Source: Mycobacteroides chelonae CCUG 47445 (GTDB taxonomy: Bacteria > Actinomycetota > Actinomycetes > Mycobacteriales > Mycobacteriaceae). From it: a stretch of 64,000 nt of DNA. The stretch spans positions 4,588,001-4,652,000 of the forward strand of contig NZ_CP007220.1 of the NCBI RefSeq assembly GCF_001632805.1, read 5' to 3'. Both the position numbers and the translations under genes were made by a program. Below the pieces are notes generated by a model. It saw nothing but the letters and a program-made list of their open reading frames with translations, ran no database searches and was not told the DNA's origin. Position 1 is the stretch's first letter. Each line of letters opens with the position of its first letter. Shown here piece by piece: positions 43,955 through 51,867 of the stretch.

Positions 43955-45519
43955 TGCGGTCCTTCCTTCACGAACGACACCGCGGTCCCGCGGGCCACGG
44001 GGCCAAGCAACAGTTGTGTGGCAGGAGTTCGCAGGCCGCCGGTGATCACGCCGAGCTGATCCCGTTCCTGCTGACTACCAACAGGACCGACGTTCCCGCC
44101 GAACGATGCGGGGACGATGGGCGCGCCTCCGCTGTCGTGTGCGCCGGGAGCTACCGGCGCGGGCGGAATCGGTGGCGCCTGGGGCGGCGGAGGCGGCTCG
44201 AGATCATCGGGATCGTGGGTGCCCGGAACGCGCGGCTCCGGAAAGGGGTGCCAGGGCGGCAGCGGCGGGTTGGGGTCCACCAGATTCGGGCCTCCCGGCG
44301 GCACCACATACGGCGGGCCCACCGCAACCAGATTTCCGTTGGGGCCTACCACCGTTCCACGAGGCGGTTGCAGATTCGGTGGCACCTTGTAGTTCTGCGG
44401 AAGCAACGTCTCGGGCAGATCCGGTCGCACCACCTGTTCCGGAGCGGTGAAACAGCTTGGCCCCTTCACGTCCCCGTACCGCGGGCAGTCCGCACGCGTG
44501 TAGGTGTAGCTCGGAGCCAGTGTCACCGCGATTGGCATATGCGGCAGGTCCCGATCTGCCACCCACATCTGCTCAAACCAGTTGCGGGACAGCTTGTTCA
44601 TGTTCCGGAAGATCGGAACGAACTTGTCGGCATTAGTGGCGAAGACACCGATCGGGGGCGTCATGTGTGTGGTGATACCGATCAACTGGTCGGTATGGTT
44701 ATCGAAAGCCTGCTTGGTGGTGCCCACCGTGGTCAGCCCCGCATGTACCAGACTTGTGAGCTGCTCACGATTTTCGGCGAGCGTCTGCATCGGCCTCACT
44801 GCCTGATGTAGCGAATCCAACAGATCGGGCGCAGTCTGCTTGAGGCCTTCGGTGGCATCGAGAAGTGCCGAGATTGTCGAAGGGCCCGAGTCCGTCGCCA
44901 CGACCTCGTTCAATTGGGTAATCAGCCGGTTGAGCTGGGCACCGCCGGTGAGTAGTTTGACGCGGCGGCTGTCGGTAGCGGCGGCCACCGCCGCGAGGAT
45001 GCCCACTGAATTGTCCTCGCGACCACGGCCGGTCGCATTGAGGACATCACGCAACTTGCTCACGGTGGTCTGGAACAGCACCGTGGGCAACTCTTGGTCT
45101 TCGGCGATATGAGCTCCAGCACGGATGGGCGCACCCGGCCCACGGTCAACAAGCTGCACCGAAGACACCGCGAACACATTGCTTGGCACCACGCGGGCGG
45201 TTGCGGTCGCCGGGATTGCCTTGGCGTACTGCGGTTTGAGGTTGATGTGTACGAAGTTCGGCTTGTTACCGGTGGCCGGGGTGACGTCGTCTACCTCGCC
45301 GACCAGTACGCCGTGGTACTTCACGTCCGACTTCTGCGGCAGCCCATCCCCGACATTCGTCAGGTCGGCGACCACGCGCAGGTAATCGTCGAGGCGGCCG
45401 GCAGACTTGAGCAGCATGGTCGCGGTGAGGGTCACAATTGCGATGAGCGTGACAGCGGCCATGGTGAGCAGCTGCCTCTCGGATGGCCCCCGGCCGTCCA
45501 CTTCGAAGGAGTTTGGCAT
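43951..45519 (-). CDS. mceA: Mce protein, MceA position
   Basis: The 522-residue first Mce protein has an N-terminal membrane helix (LLTMAAVTLIAIVTLTATML), the MCE domain (LRVVADLTNVGDGLPQKSDVKYHGVLVGEVDDV), a long helical part, and then a Pro-rich tail of about 150 residues (for example LPPWHPFPEPRVPGTHDPDD) that should be extended outside the membrane. The ATG directly follows the yrbEB stop codon. Confidence 0.92.
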   Translation of the reverse strand: MPNSFEVDGRGPSERQLLTMAAVTLIAIVTLTATMLLKSAGRLDDYLRVVADLTNVGDGLPQKSDVKYHGVLVGEVDDVTPATGNKPNFVHINLKPQYAKAIPATATARVVPSNVFAVSSVQLVDRGPGAPIRAGAHIAEDQELPTVLFQTTVSKLRDVLNATGRGREDNSVGILAAVAAATDSRRVKLLTGGAQLNRLITQLNEVVATDSGPSTISALLDATEGLKQTAPDLLDSLHQAVRPMQTLAENREQLTSLVHAGLTTVGTTKQAFDNHTDQLIGITTHMTPPIGVFATNADKFVPIFRNMNKLSRNWFEQMWVADRDLPHMPIAVTLAPSYTYTRADCPRYGDVKGPSCFTAPEQVVRPDLPETLLPQNYKVPPNLQPPRGTVVGPNGNLVAVGPPYVVPPGGPNLVDPNPPLPPWHPFPEPRVPGTHDPDDLEPPPPPQAPPIPPAPVAPGAHDSGGAPIVPASFGGNVGPVGSQQERDQLGVITGGLRTPATQLLLGPVARGTAVSFVKEGPQ

Positions 45520-46377
45520 CTAGCCACCCAGCCTCGCGCCGGCGTCAACACTCCAGAGCGCCATGGTGAGCAGCATGTTGACGACGATCACGATGGTGAT
45601 GGCTGCACGCATGGCGTGCCCGGCGGCGATACCGACGCCCTCAGGGCCGCCGCTTGCGTAGAAGCCGTAGTAGCACTGGATAGTTGAGGCCAACCACACG
45701 AACACGACGGTCTTGATGACGGAGTACACGACGTCGATACCGCTGACACCGATGCCGAAGTAGTGCAGGTACGAGCCCACCGAGCTCCCGCTGAGAATCT
45801 GCACCATAACCTGGCAGGACAGATAGCTGACGGCCAGGCACGCGACGTACAGCGGGATCACGGCGATGATCGATGCCATGAGGCGGGTGGTCACCAGGAA
45901 CGGAATCGGTCTAATGGCAACCGAATCCATCGCGTCGATCTCCTCCGCGATCCGCATCGAGCCGAGCTGCGCGGTGAACCGACAGCCCGCCTGCATCGCG
46001 AACGCCAACGACGCCATGATCGGCGCCAGCTCTCGTGTGCTGGCCAGCGAGCTGATGATGCCGGTTGCCGGTCCCAGACCCAGCAGGTCCAGGAAGTTGT
46101 ATGACTCGATTGCCACCAGTGCGCCCGCCGTGATCCCGAGGACCAATGCCACCCCGGCCGTTCCTCCACCCACCACTAACGAGCCATTGCCCCAGGCGAT
46201 ATCGGACAGGTGCCGCAGGAACTCCTTGCGATACTGCCGCAGCACCACCGGAACACCGGCGAAAGCCCTGAAGAAGAAGGCAACCATGTGGCCGAATCGG
46301 GCCATAGATGCGCGAATCTTGTTGTAAACAAGGACGAATGGGCGGAACCGTGGTGACAGATAACTGGATACCGTCAT
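45520..46377 (-). CDS. yrbEB: YrbEB (MlaE-type) permease of the mce system
   Basis: This 285-residue MlaE-fold permease subunit has an N-terminal amphipathic segment and five to six helices, with RELAPIMASLAFAMQAGCRFTAQLGSMRIAEEIDAMDSV, the conserved coupling region of the family where the EID motif contacts an MceG/Mkl ATPase (encoded elsewhere). The start ATG at 46377 lies 1 nt after the yrbEA stop. Confidence 0.92.
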   Translation of the reverse strand: MTVSSYLSPRFRPFVLVYNKIRASMARFGHMVAFFFRAFAGVPVVLRQYRKEFLRHLSDIAWGNGSLVVGGGTAGVALVLGITAGALVAIESYNFLDLLGLGPATGIISSLASTRELAPIMASLAFAMQAGCRFTAQLGSMRIAEEIDAMDSVAIRPIPFLVTTRLMASIIAVIPLYVACLAVSYLSCQVMVQILSGSSVGSYLHYFGIGVSGIDVVYSVIKTVVFVWLASTIQCYYGFYASGGPEGVGIAAGHAMRAAITIVIVVNMLLTMALWSVDAGARLGG

Positions 46378-46378
46378 G

Positions 46379-47245
46379 TCACAGCCCCGTCCGCGGGAAG
46401 AGCATGATGTACAGCTGGCTGATGGCGACATTCACGATCATCAGCAGCAGGATCGATTCCACGACCGCTGCGTTGACGGAGTTGGCAACACCGATGGGTC
46501 CACCCTTGGTGGACAAACCCTTCTGGCACGCCACCACCGCCACGATGGCGCCGTAGATGATCGCCTTCAGAACCGCCAGAATCATGTCGCCGGGCGTCGC
46601 GAACGAGGCGAACGTGGACACGAAGCTGCCCGGCGCACCGTTCTGCCAGTAGACGTTGAACAGGTACGCGCCGAGAAACCCGACGAAGCAGACGATTGCC
46701 GTGAGCGCGACGGCGATCATGATGGCGGCCGCGAAGCGGGGCACCACCAGCCGCCGGATCACCGATACACCCATGACCTCCATGGCGTCGGTCTCCTCAC
46801 GCATGGTGCGCGAGCCCAGGTCTGCGGTAATGGCCGAACCCACGGCCGAGGCCATCAGCACCGCGGCGACCAGCGAGGCCGCTTGGCGGATGATCGCGAT
46901 GCCACTGGCGGCGCCCGCCAACGAAGTCGCACCCACTTGGCCTGCAAGTAGCGCGAATTGGATCGACAGCGTGACACCGATCGGCAGTGTCACCAGGATG
47001 ACCGGCGTTACGGCCGTCGCGGCCTGGAATGCACCCTGCCGAACGAACTCCTGCCATTGGAATTGCCCGGTGAACAGGTCGACAAAGAACCATTGAATGG
47101 TGCGCACGCCCAGCATGAACTGCTCACCGACCGTGCTCAAGGATTCCAGCGGGTGACGCCTGACGTACCCGGTCGCCCAGTCCTCGATTGCCGCGACGCC
47201 GTCTCCCGCAGCGACTCCGGTTTCCGACCCGCTCACGGCCGACAC
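46379..47245 (-). CDS. yrbEA: YrbEA (MlaE-type) permease of the mce system
   Basis: This 288-residue permease subunit opens the eight-gene mce operon. It contains the MlaE signature (ASAVGSAITADLGSRTMREETDAMEVMGVSVIRRLVVPR) including the EET-DAM coupling motif, and about six helices. With YrbEB and the MceA-F needle it should import a lipid, such as a sterol or fatty acid. The promoter is probably about 155 nt upstream near 47407-47429. Confidence 0.92.
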   Translation of the reverse strand: MSAVSGSETGVAAGDGVAAIEDWATGYVRRHPLESLSTVGEQFMLGVRTIQWFFVDLFTGQFQWQEFVRQGAFQAATAVTPVILVTLPIGVTLSIQFALLAGQVGATSLAGAASGIAIIRQAASLVAAVLMASAVGSAITADLGSRTMREETDAMEVMGVSVIRRLVVPRFAAAIMIAVALTAIVCFVGFLGAYLFNVYWQNGAPGSFVSTFASFATPGDMILAVLKAIIYGAIVAVVACQKGLSTKGGPIGVANSVNAAVVESILLLMIVNVAISQLYIMLFPRTGL

Positions 47246-47729
47246 TGGCGCAGCGCCACCCCTAGTCCAGTGGGACCAGACGCATGAATCGTCGCACCAC
47301 GCATTCCAGACTCCTCGTCGACCCGATATTCGCTGGGCGCCAAGGGCTGCGGCGCCAATGTGCGTTGACGCTAGATGATGAAGCGTTAATTTAACAGTTG
47401 GTAATATCCTAAATCACACCGATCGGTGTACTGTGTCGTGGGTCACAGGTAATGGTCATGTGCGGCCGGGACCGTCCCGAAGCGCGCGTTCAACGCGCCG
47501 AATTACATTGGTGAAAAGCCCTTTTGGCATAACGTGTGCCCGCTCACAGGCCTACTCAACGGACGCGCCATCCTTGGCTGGCCGTCCGCGGAGTGCGGTC
47601 TCGATCATTGCGTTCTGAGCCATAAACGCGGGTCCGGGAGCCGCAGGTCACAGTCGCGCTGATCTGTCAATGTTTGCTGAAGTAGCGCGCGCCGACACTA
47701 ACCGGTGGAAGCACGAACGCCGGAGAGCC
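47246..47729. other. Intergenic region upstream of the mce operon
   Basis: No convincing gene is seen in these 484 nt. The part near 47380-47430 is AT-rich (GTTAATTTAAC, 47385-47395) and holds the candidate mce promoter and palindrome. The rest, up to the end of the response-regulator gene, shows only short frames; a minus-strand frame starting near 47607 gives 18 residues (MIETALRGRPAKDGASVE) and stops, so it might be a remnant. Confidence 0.6.
47407..47429 (-). promoter_or_regulatory. Candidate mce promoter with perfect 14-bp operator palindrome
   Basis: ACACCGATCGGTGT at 47416-47429 is a perfect palindrome. On the minus strand it is followed 3 nt later by TAGGAT (47412-47407), a good -10, so the palindrome occupies the spacer and -35 zone of the likely mce promoter. 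That is the layout of a repressor operator. The TetR protein encoded after mceF is the obvious candidate binder. Confidence 0.6.
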
Positions 47730-48407
47730 CTATTCGTCCAGTCCGTGTTCGATGGCGTACCGCGTGAGTTCCACACGGTTGCCCAACTGCAGCTTGCGCA
47801 GGGTTGACTGCACATGGTTCTCGACGGTTCGGTGGCTCAGCGACAACCGCGTGGCAATCTGCTTGGCGCTCAAGCCCTTCGCCACCAGACGCAGTACCTC
47901 GGTTTCCCGTTCGGAGAGCCGCGGCGTGTCGTCGCTCTCGGTCGCCGGAGCGCTCGACATCCGCCGAAACTCTCCGAGCACCAGCCCGGCCAGCCCCGGA
48001 GTGAATACCGCCTGCCCCTTGGCCGTCGCCTTCACGGCATCGATGAGCTCGGTGGCAGACGCGCTCTTGACCAGATACCCCGTGGCTCCGGCTTTGACCG
48101 CTTCCAGCACGTCCTCGCGTTCAGCCGAAGCCGACAGCACCAAGATGTGGCTCCCCGGAGAGGCCGCGAGTACTGCGGCGGTTGCCTGTGCTCCGTCACC
48201 GTCTGTCAGCTGCATATCCATCAGCACCACATCGGGTCTCACTGTCGCGGCAATCCGTCCAGAGGAGGCAACCCCGTCGGCAGTGGCCACAACCCGCAGC
48301 CCCGCAGCCTGCAAGTCGCGAGACACCCCATCGCGCCACATGGGATGGTCATCGACAACCATCACCGAAATCTGCTCGCTGTCAATGTTTTCCGGATGTT
48401 CGGTCAC
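47730..48407 (-). CDS. NarL/LuxR-family response regulator
   Basis: The 225-residue protein has a receiver domain (SVMVVDDHPMWRDGVSRDL with the acidic pocket, DVVLMDMQLTDGDG with the phospho-Asp, and VKSASATELIDAV with the Lys) and a LuxR-type helix-turn-helix (LSERETEVLRLVAKGLSAKQIATRLSLSHRTVENHVQ). I set the start at GTG 48407, which overlaps the kinase stop (GTGA). It is the cognate regulator of the upstream kinase. Targets are unknown; the mce operon lies directly downstream. Confidence 0.93.
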   Translation of the reverse strand: MTEHPENIDSEQISVMVVDDHPMWRDGVSRDLQAAGLRVVATADGVASSGRIAATVRPDVVLMDMQLTDGDGAQATAAVLAASPGSHILVLSASAEREDVLEAVKAGATGYLVKSASATELIDAVKATAKGQAVFTPGLAGLVLGEFRRMSSAPATESDDTPRLSERETEVLRLVAKGLSAKQIATRLSLSHRTVENHVQSTLRKLQLGNRVELTRYAIEHGLDE

Positions 48408-49579
48408 AACCCCGCCTCCTGCGACTTGGGCACCGTGATCTCCCATTCGGTGCCTGCGCCCGGCGCTGTCTCCAGCAGGACAGCCCCGCCCAGATCAGCT
48501 ACCCGACCCAGAATCGATCGGGATACCCCCATCCGCCCCTCACGTTCTGCCTGATCCAGCCTGCCGTCGGCGATACCACTGCCGTCGTCGCGCACCGTCA
48601 CGACCACCGAATCCTCGAGATCTTCGACAAGCACGTAGGCATGTGCCTGCGGCCCGGCATGCAAGGCCACATTGGACAGCGCGCTACGCACCACGGCCGC
48701 CAGCTCGCTGGCCATGTGCTGACCGATGAGCACCGGAGAGCCCGGCGCCGAGACCGAGACCGCGGTACTGGCCTGTGTACGCAGCAGTGGACGCAGATCG
48801 ACCAGTTCGTCGTCGGCCGACATCGTCTGAGTGGCGCCCGAGATCAGCTCCCGGAGCGCCACTTCCTGCTCGCCTGCGATGGTGGCCAGTTCCGCTGTCG
48901 GACCGCCGATCTCTGTGCCTCGCCGTTTCACGTAGGACAGCACCTGGAGCACCCCGTCGTGTACCTGCCGTGCGAGCCGTTCGCGTTCGATGGCCGCTGC
49001 GGCCGCACGCTCCGCGCGTCGCAGCTCATGGAAGGTGCGCTTCGCAGTGGTCGATGCGGCGCCAAGTGCAAGCCCCACCACCACCAAGGCCGGCATGGTG
49101 GAATCGAGCCACAGCGCACTGACGGATAGCCCACGCGCGGCGATGCTGATGGCGGCCAGAACGAACCCCGATATGACGCCGGCGAGCTGCCCGCGCAGCA
49201 GCGCCATGGACACCACCGCATTGGCCACCCACAGCGTGGTCGGCAGCGTCTGATGTCCGCTGTACCACTGCACATCGACTACCAGCCGCCCGGCAAGCAT
49301 CAGCGCGATGACTACCACCTGATCACAGAGCACCAGCTGCCAGCGACGGAACCAGTTGCGCGACAGAGCAACTGCCGCGAATCCAGTCCATATCGCCATG
49401 CCTGCGTACAGTGCCCAGCTCAGTGCTTGCCGGTCGTAATGGGTGTAGGAGGTCAGCTGTGAAGCCAACAGCGCATACCCGAAACTCGCCAGTCGGAACA
49501 CCTGCGCGGCACGCCACAGCGATGCCGTCGGATCGTTACCGCTCACCCAACGTGGGACGGTTCCGTGTCCGGATGCCAT
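48404..49579 (-). CDS. NarL-type membrane sensor histidine kinase (MacS-like)
   Basis: The 391-residue kinase has about five to six membrane helices in the first 190 residues and no large outer domain, so it probably senses the membrane or an intramembrane signal. Its HisKA_3-type box is RERLARQVHDGVLQVLSYV with the phospho-acceptor His, and the ATPase part has VRSALSNVALHAG (N box) and VVVTVRDDGSGIADG (G1), with RMGVSRSILGRVADLGGAV as G2. The start lies 9 nt after the stop of the AI-2E-type permease gene. Confidence 0.9.
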   Translation of the reverse strand: MASGHGTVPRWVSGNDPTASLWRAAQVFRLASFGYALLASQLTSYTHYDRQALSWALYAGMAIWTGFAAVALSRNWFRRWQLVLCDQVVVIALMLAGRLVVDVQWYSGHQTLPTTLWVANAVVSMALLRGQLAGVISGFVLAAISIAARGLSVSALWLDSTMPALVVVGLALGAASTTAKRTFHELRRAERAAAAAIERERLARQVHDGVLQVLSYVKRRGTEIGGPTAELATIAGEQEVALRELISGATQTMSADDELVDLRPLLRTQASTAVSVSAPGSPVLIGQHMASELAAVVRSALSNVALHAGPQAHAYVLVEDLEDSVVVTVRDDGSGIADGRLDQAEREGRMGVSRSILGRVADLGGAVLLETAPGAGTEWEITVPKSQEAGL

Positions 49580-49588
49580 AACGGTCCG

Positions 49589-50788
49589 TCAGTCCTTGGG
49601 CGGAGCCGGGCCCAATTCCGGCACACCGTTGCCTGGACCGGCGCCGACCGCGGGCGGGCCCCCGTCCGGCACCATCTCTGGGTCGAGGATTTCCGCTTCC
49701 TCTTCTCCTTCAACCAGATACGGATCGGCGGAATCCTCGGGTTCGATGAGGGCCCGGATCGCGGTGTTGAGCACCGCAACGGTCGGGACCGCCAGAAGTG
49801 CGCCGATGATCCCGCCCAGTACGCCGCCCGCAGCGATCGACAACACCACCGCCAGCGCGTGGATCTGCACCGCATGGCCCATGATGAGCGGTTGCAGCAC
49901 ATGGCCTTCCACCTGCATTACCACGATCACGATGACCAAGATCATCAACGCGGTAAAGGCTCCCTTGGTGATGAGTGCGATGAATACCGCCACAAACCCG
50001 GATATCGCCGCACCGATGATCGGGATGAATGCACCCAGGAAAACCAGCGAGGCCAGTGGAAGCGCGAGCGGCACACTGAAAGCCGCGAGGCCCACGCCGA
50101 TACCGATGGCATCGACCAGGGCCACCGCGACCGTGGCGCGCACATAGCCGATCAGCGAACCGAAGCCGAGGACACCGGCACGACGCACCCGCGGCCGCAC
50201 CGCCGCCGGGAAGATTCGGGTGACGAACTCCCAGATCTCCTTGCCGCCGTACAGGAAGAAGATGGTGGTGAACAAGGTCAACACCGCACCGGTAATGATC
50301 TCGGTGACCGTGGTCGCCGTCGCCAGCGCCCCGCTGGTGACCCTCCCTTGGTTGTCCTTGATGGCGTTGACCAGAGCATCGCCGGCCTTGCCGATCTGAT
50401 CCTCACTGACGTGGAACCGACTATGGATCGCCCAGTTCTTCAGTGACTCGATGCTGTTGGTCAGCTGTGTCGACAGGTCCGGCAAACCCTTGATGAACTG
50501 GTCCACCACAAAAGTCAGGATCCCGCCGACCGCCGCCGTACCGGTCAGCATGACCACGACGACCGCCAGCGAACGCGGAACCTTATGCCGCTCAAGGTAG
50601 TTGACCGTGGGAACCAGCAGCGCCGAACCCATCAGGGCGAGCAGCAACGGGATGGTGATCGTCTTGAGATGCCAGAACAACCACAATGAGGTGAGCCCGA
50701 AGGCAAGCAGCACCAGCAGGCGCCAAGCCCATGCCGCCCCCTTGCGCACATACGGATGAACCGACTCGGCTGCGTCAGCGTGCGTCAT
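49589..50788 (-). CDS. AI-2E family transporter-like membrane protein (Rv0205 homologue)
   Basis: The 399-residue protein has eight membrane helices and the AI-2E/PerM features: LLALMGSALLVPTVNYLERHKVPRSLAVV, a soluble loop of amphipathic helices (QFIKGLPDLSTQLTNSIESL), and FIPIIGAAISGFVAVFIAL then HALAVVLSIAAGGVLGGIIGALLAVP. A charged, Pro/Gly-rich tail ends it. The family exports or exchanges diverse solutes; autoinducer transport should not be assumed. In M. tuberculosis the homologue borders mmpL3, here the mce operon and two-component genes lie between them. Confidence 0.88.
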   Translation of the reverse strand: MTHADAAESVHPYVRKGAAWAWRLLVLLAFGLTSLWLFWHLKTITIPLLLALMGSALLVPTVNYLERHKVPRSLAVVVVMLTGTAAVGGILTFVVDQFIKGLPDLSTQLTNSIESLKNWAIHSRFHVSEDQIGKAGDALVNAIKDNQGRVTSGALATATTVTEIITGAVLTLFTTIFFLYGGKEIWEFVTRIFPAAVRPRVRRAGVLGFGSLIGYVRATVAVALVDAIGIGVGLAAFSVPLALPLASLVFLGAFIPIIGAAISGFVAVFIALITKGAFTALMILVIVIVVMQVEGHVLQPLIMGHAVQIHALAVVLSIAAGGVLGGIIGALLAVPTVAVLNTAIRALIEPEDSADPYLVEGEEEAEILDPEMVPDGGPPAVGAGPGNGVPELGPAPPKD

Positions 50789-50843
50789 GCGCCGAGCGTA
50801 GCCGCGATGAGCCGCTTGCGCGAAGAGCTGAACAATTCAGCAA

Positions 50844-51722
50844 CTATCCCTTCGGCGCAGGCTCGGCGAGTACCTCGGTCAGCCACTTCACGACGAGCTC
50901 GGGCTGCTCGTCGACGATGAAGTGACCACAGTTGGGCACCTCGGTGATGTTCAGATCGTCGGCGTGGTCTTTGAAGCCGTCAAGCAGCGACGGGTGCACG
51001 GCGACATCGTCGAGCCCGAACAGCACCCGGACCGGCATCGCGAGTTTCTGATCGTCGTATGGGCCGCGTGCCAACCGGGCGAATTCCTTGCCGACCATCG
51101 ACCGGTAGATCTTGGATCCGGCCACCCGGCGGTCGCGGTCACGGAAACAGCCTCGGAAGAAGTCCACCGATTCCTTGGGCATGCCGCTACGGCGGATGAA
51201 CCACCACAGGGTCGGCGACAGGTGCGACAGCGGTCCGACGACGGGAGCTCCCACCACGAGCTGATAGGCCAGCTTGTGGGCATGCCTGGCGACGCGTCCC
51301 GGCTCCTGCCACACCGGCGGAATGTTGAGGATGGCCAGCCGCTTGATCCGCGACGGCGCCTTCAGGGCCACCAGCTGCGCCGTCCAGCCACCCCAGTCGT
51401 GTCCGACCAGATCGAAGGATTCGAGCCCCAGTGCATCGGCCGCGGCCAGCACATCGGAGGCGAACTGCTCCTTCTCATAGCCCGCCGGAGCGACCTCGCT
51501 CCACCCGGCGCCACGAAGATCGATGGCGTGCACCCGGTATCCGGCATCGGCCAGGGCGGGAATCACCTTGTGCCACATCCACCAGTTCTCGGGCCAGCCA
51601 TGCAACAACACGACCGGTCGTCCATCCTGCGGTCCGGCTACGGCGACGTGGATCTTCACGTCCCCGGCTTGCACATATTCGTGGGTCACGCCCTCGAGGA
51701 CGGGCATGCTGCGCTGCGTCAT
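50844..51722 (-). CDS. Alpha/beta hydrolase, epoxide hydrolase-like
   Basis: The 292-residue enzyme has the epoxide hydrolase pattern: oxyanion HGWPENWWMWHKV (HGxP), nucleophile elbow VGHDWGGWTA with Asp as nucleophile, and the late GHFIVDEQPE with the catalytic His. A cap with WWFIRRSGMPKES follows the elbow. Mycobacteria have several such Eph enzymes, and EphF is closest by memory. I chose the ATG at 51722 (MTQRSMPVLEG); an upstream in-frame start at 51806 gives MPVLAGLTDAYAE, oddly similar to the residues after the chosen start. It begins the minus-strand unit hydrolase-permease-kinase-regulator. Confidence 0.87.
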   Translation of the reverse strand: MTQRSMPVLEGVTHEYVQAGDVKIHVAVAGPQDGRPVVLLHGWPENWWMWHKVIPALADAGYRVHAIDLRGAGWSEVAPAGYEKEQFASDVLAAADALGLESFDLVGHDWGGWTAQLVALKAPSRIKRLAILNIPPVWQEPGRVARHAHKLAYQLVVGAPVVGPLSHLSPTLWWFIRRSGMPKESVDFFRGCFRDRDRRVAGSKIYRSMVGKEFARLARGPYDDQKLAMPVRVLFGLDDVAVHPSLLDGFKDHADDLNITEVPNCGHFIVDEQPELVVKWLTEVLAEPAPKG

Positions 51723-51867
51723 GAACCGAACCCTACCGCGCAGTAGGTTCCGTGGCGCGAGCGCGGCCTCTGCATACGCATCCGTAAGACCTGCAAGAAC
51801 TGGCATGCTTCGTCATAGCGGACGGATAAGAGTACAAGTGAAGTAGACCGATCGGAATACCTGGGTG

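Noticed and set aside
47433..47618. 61-residue frame upstream of mce
   Set aside because: No ribosome-binding site or recognisable protein features; composition is Arg/Ser-rich like other shadow frames.
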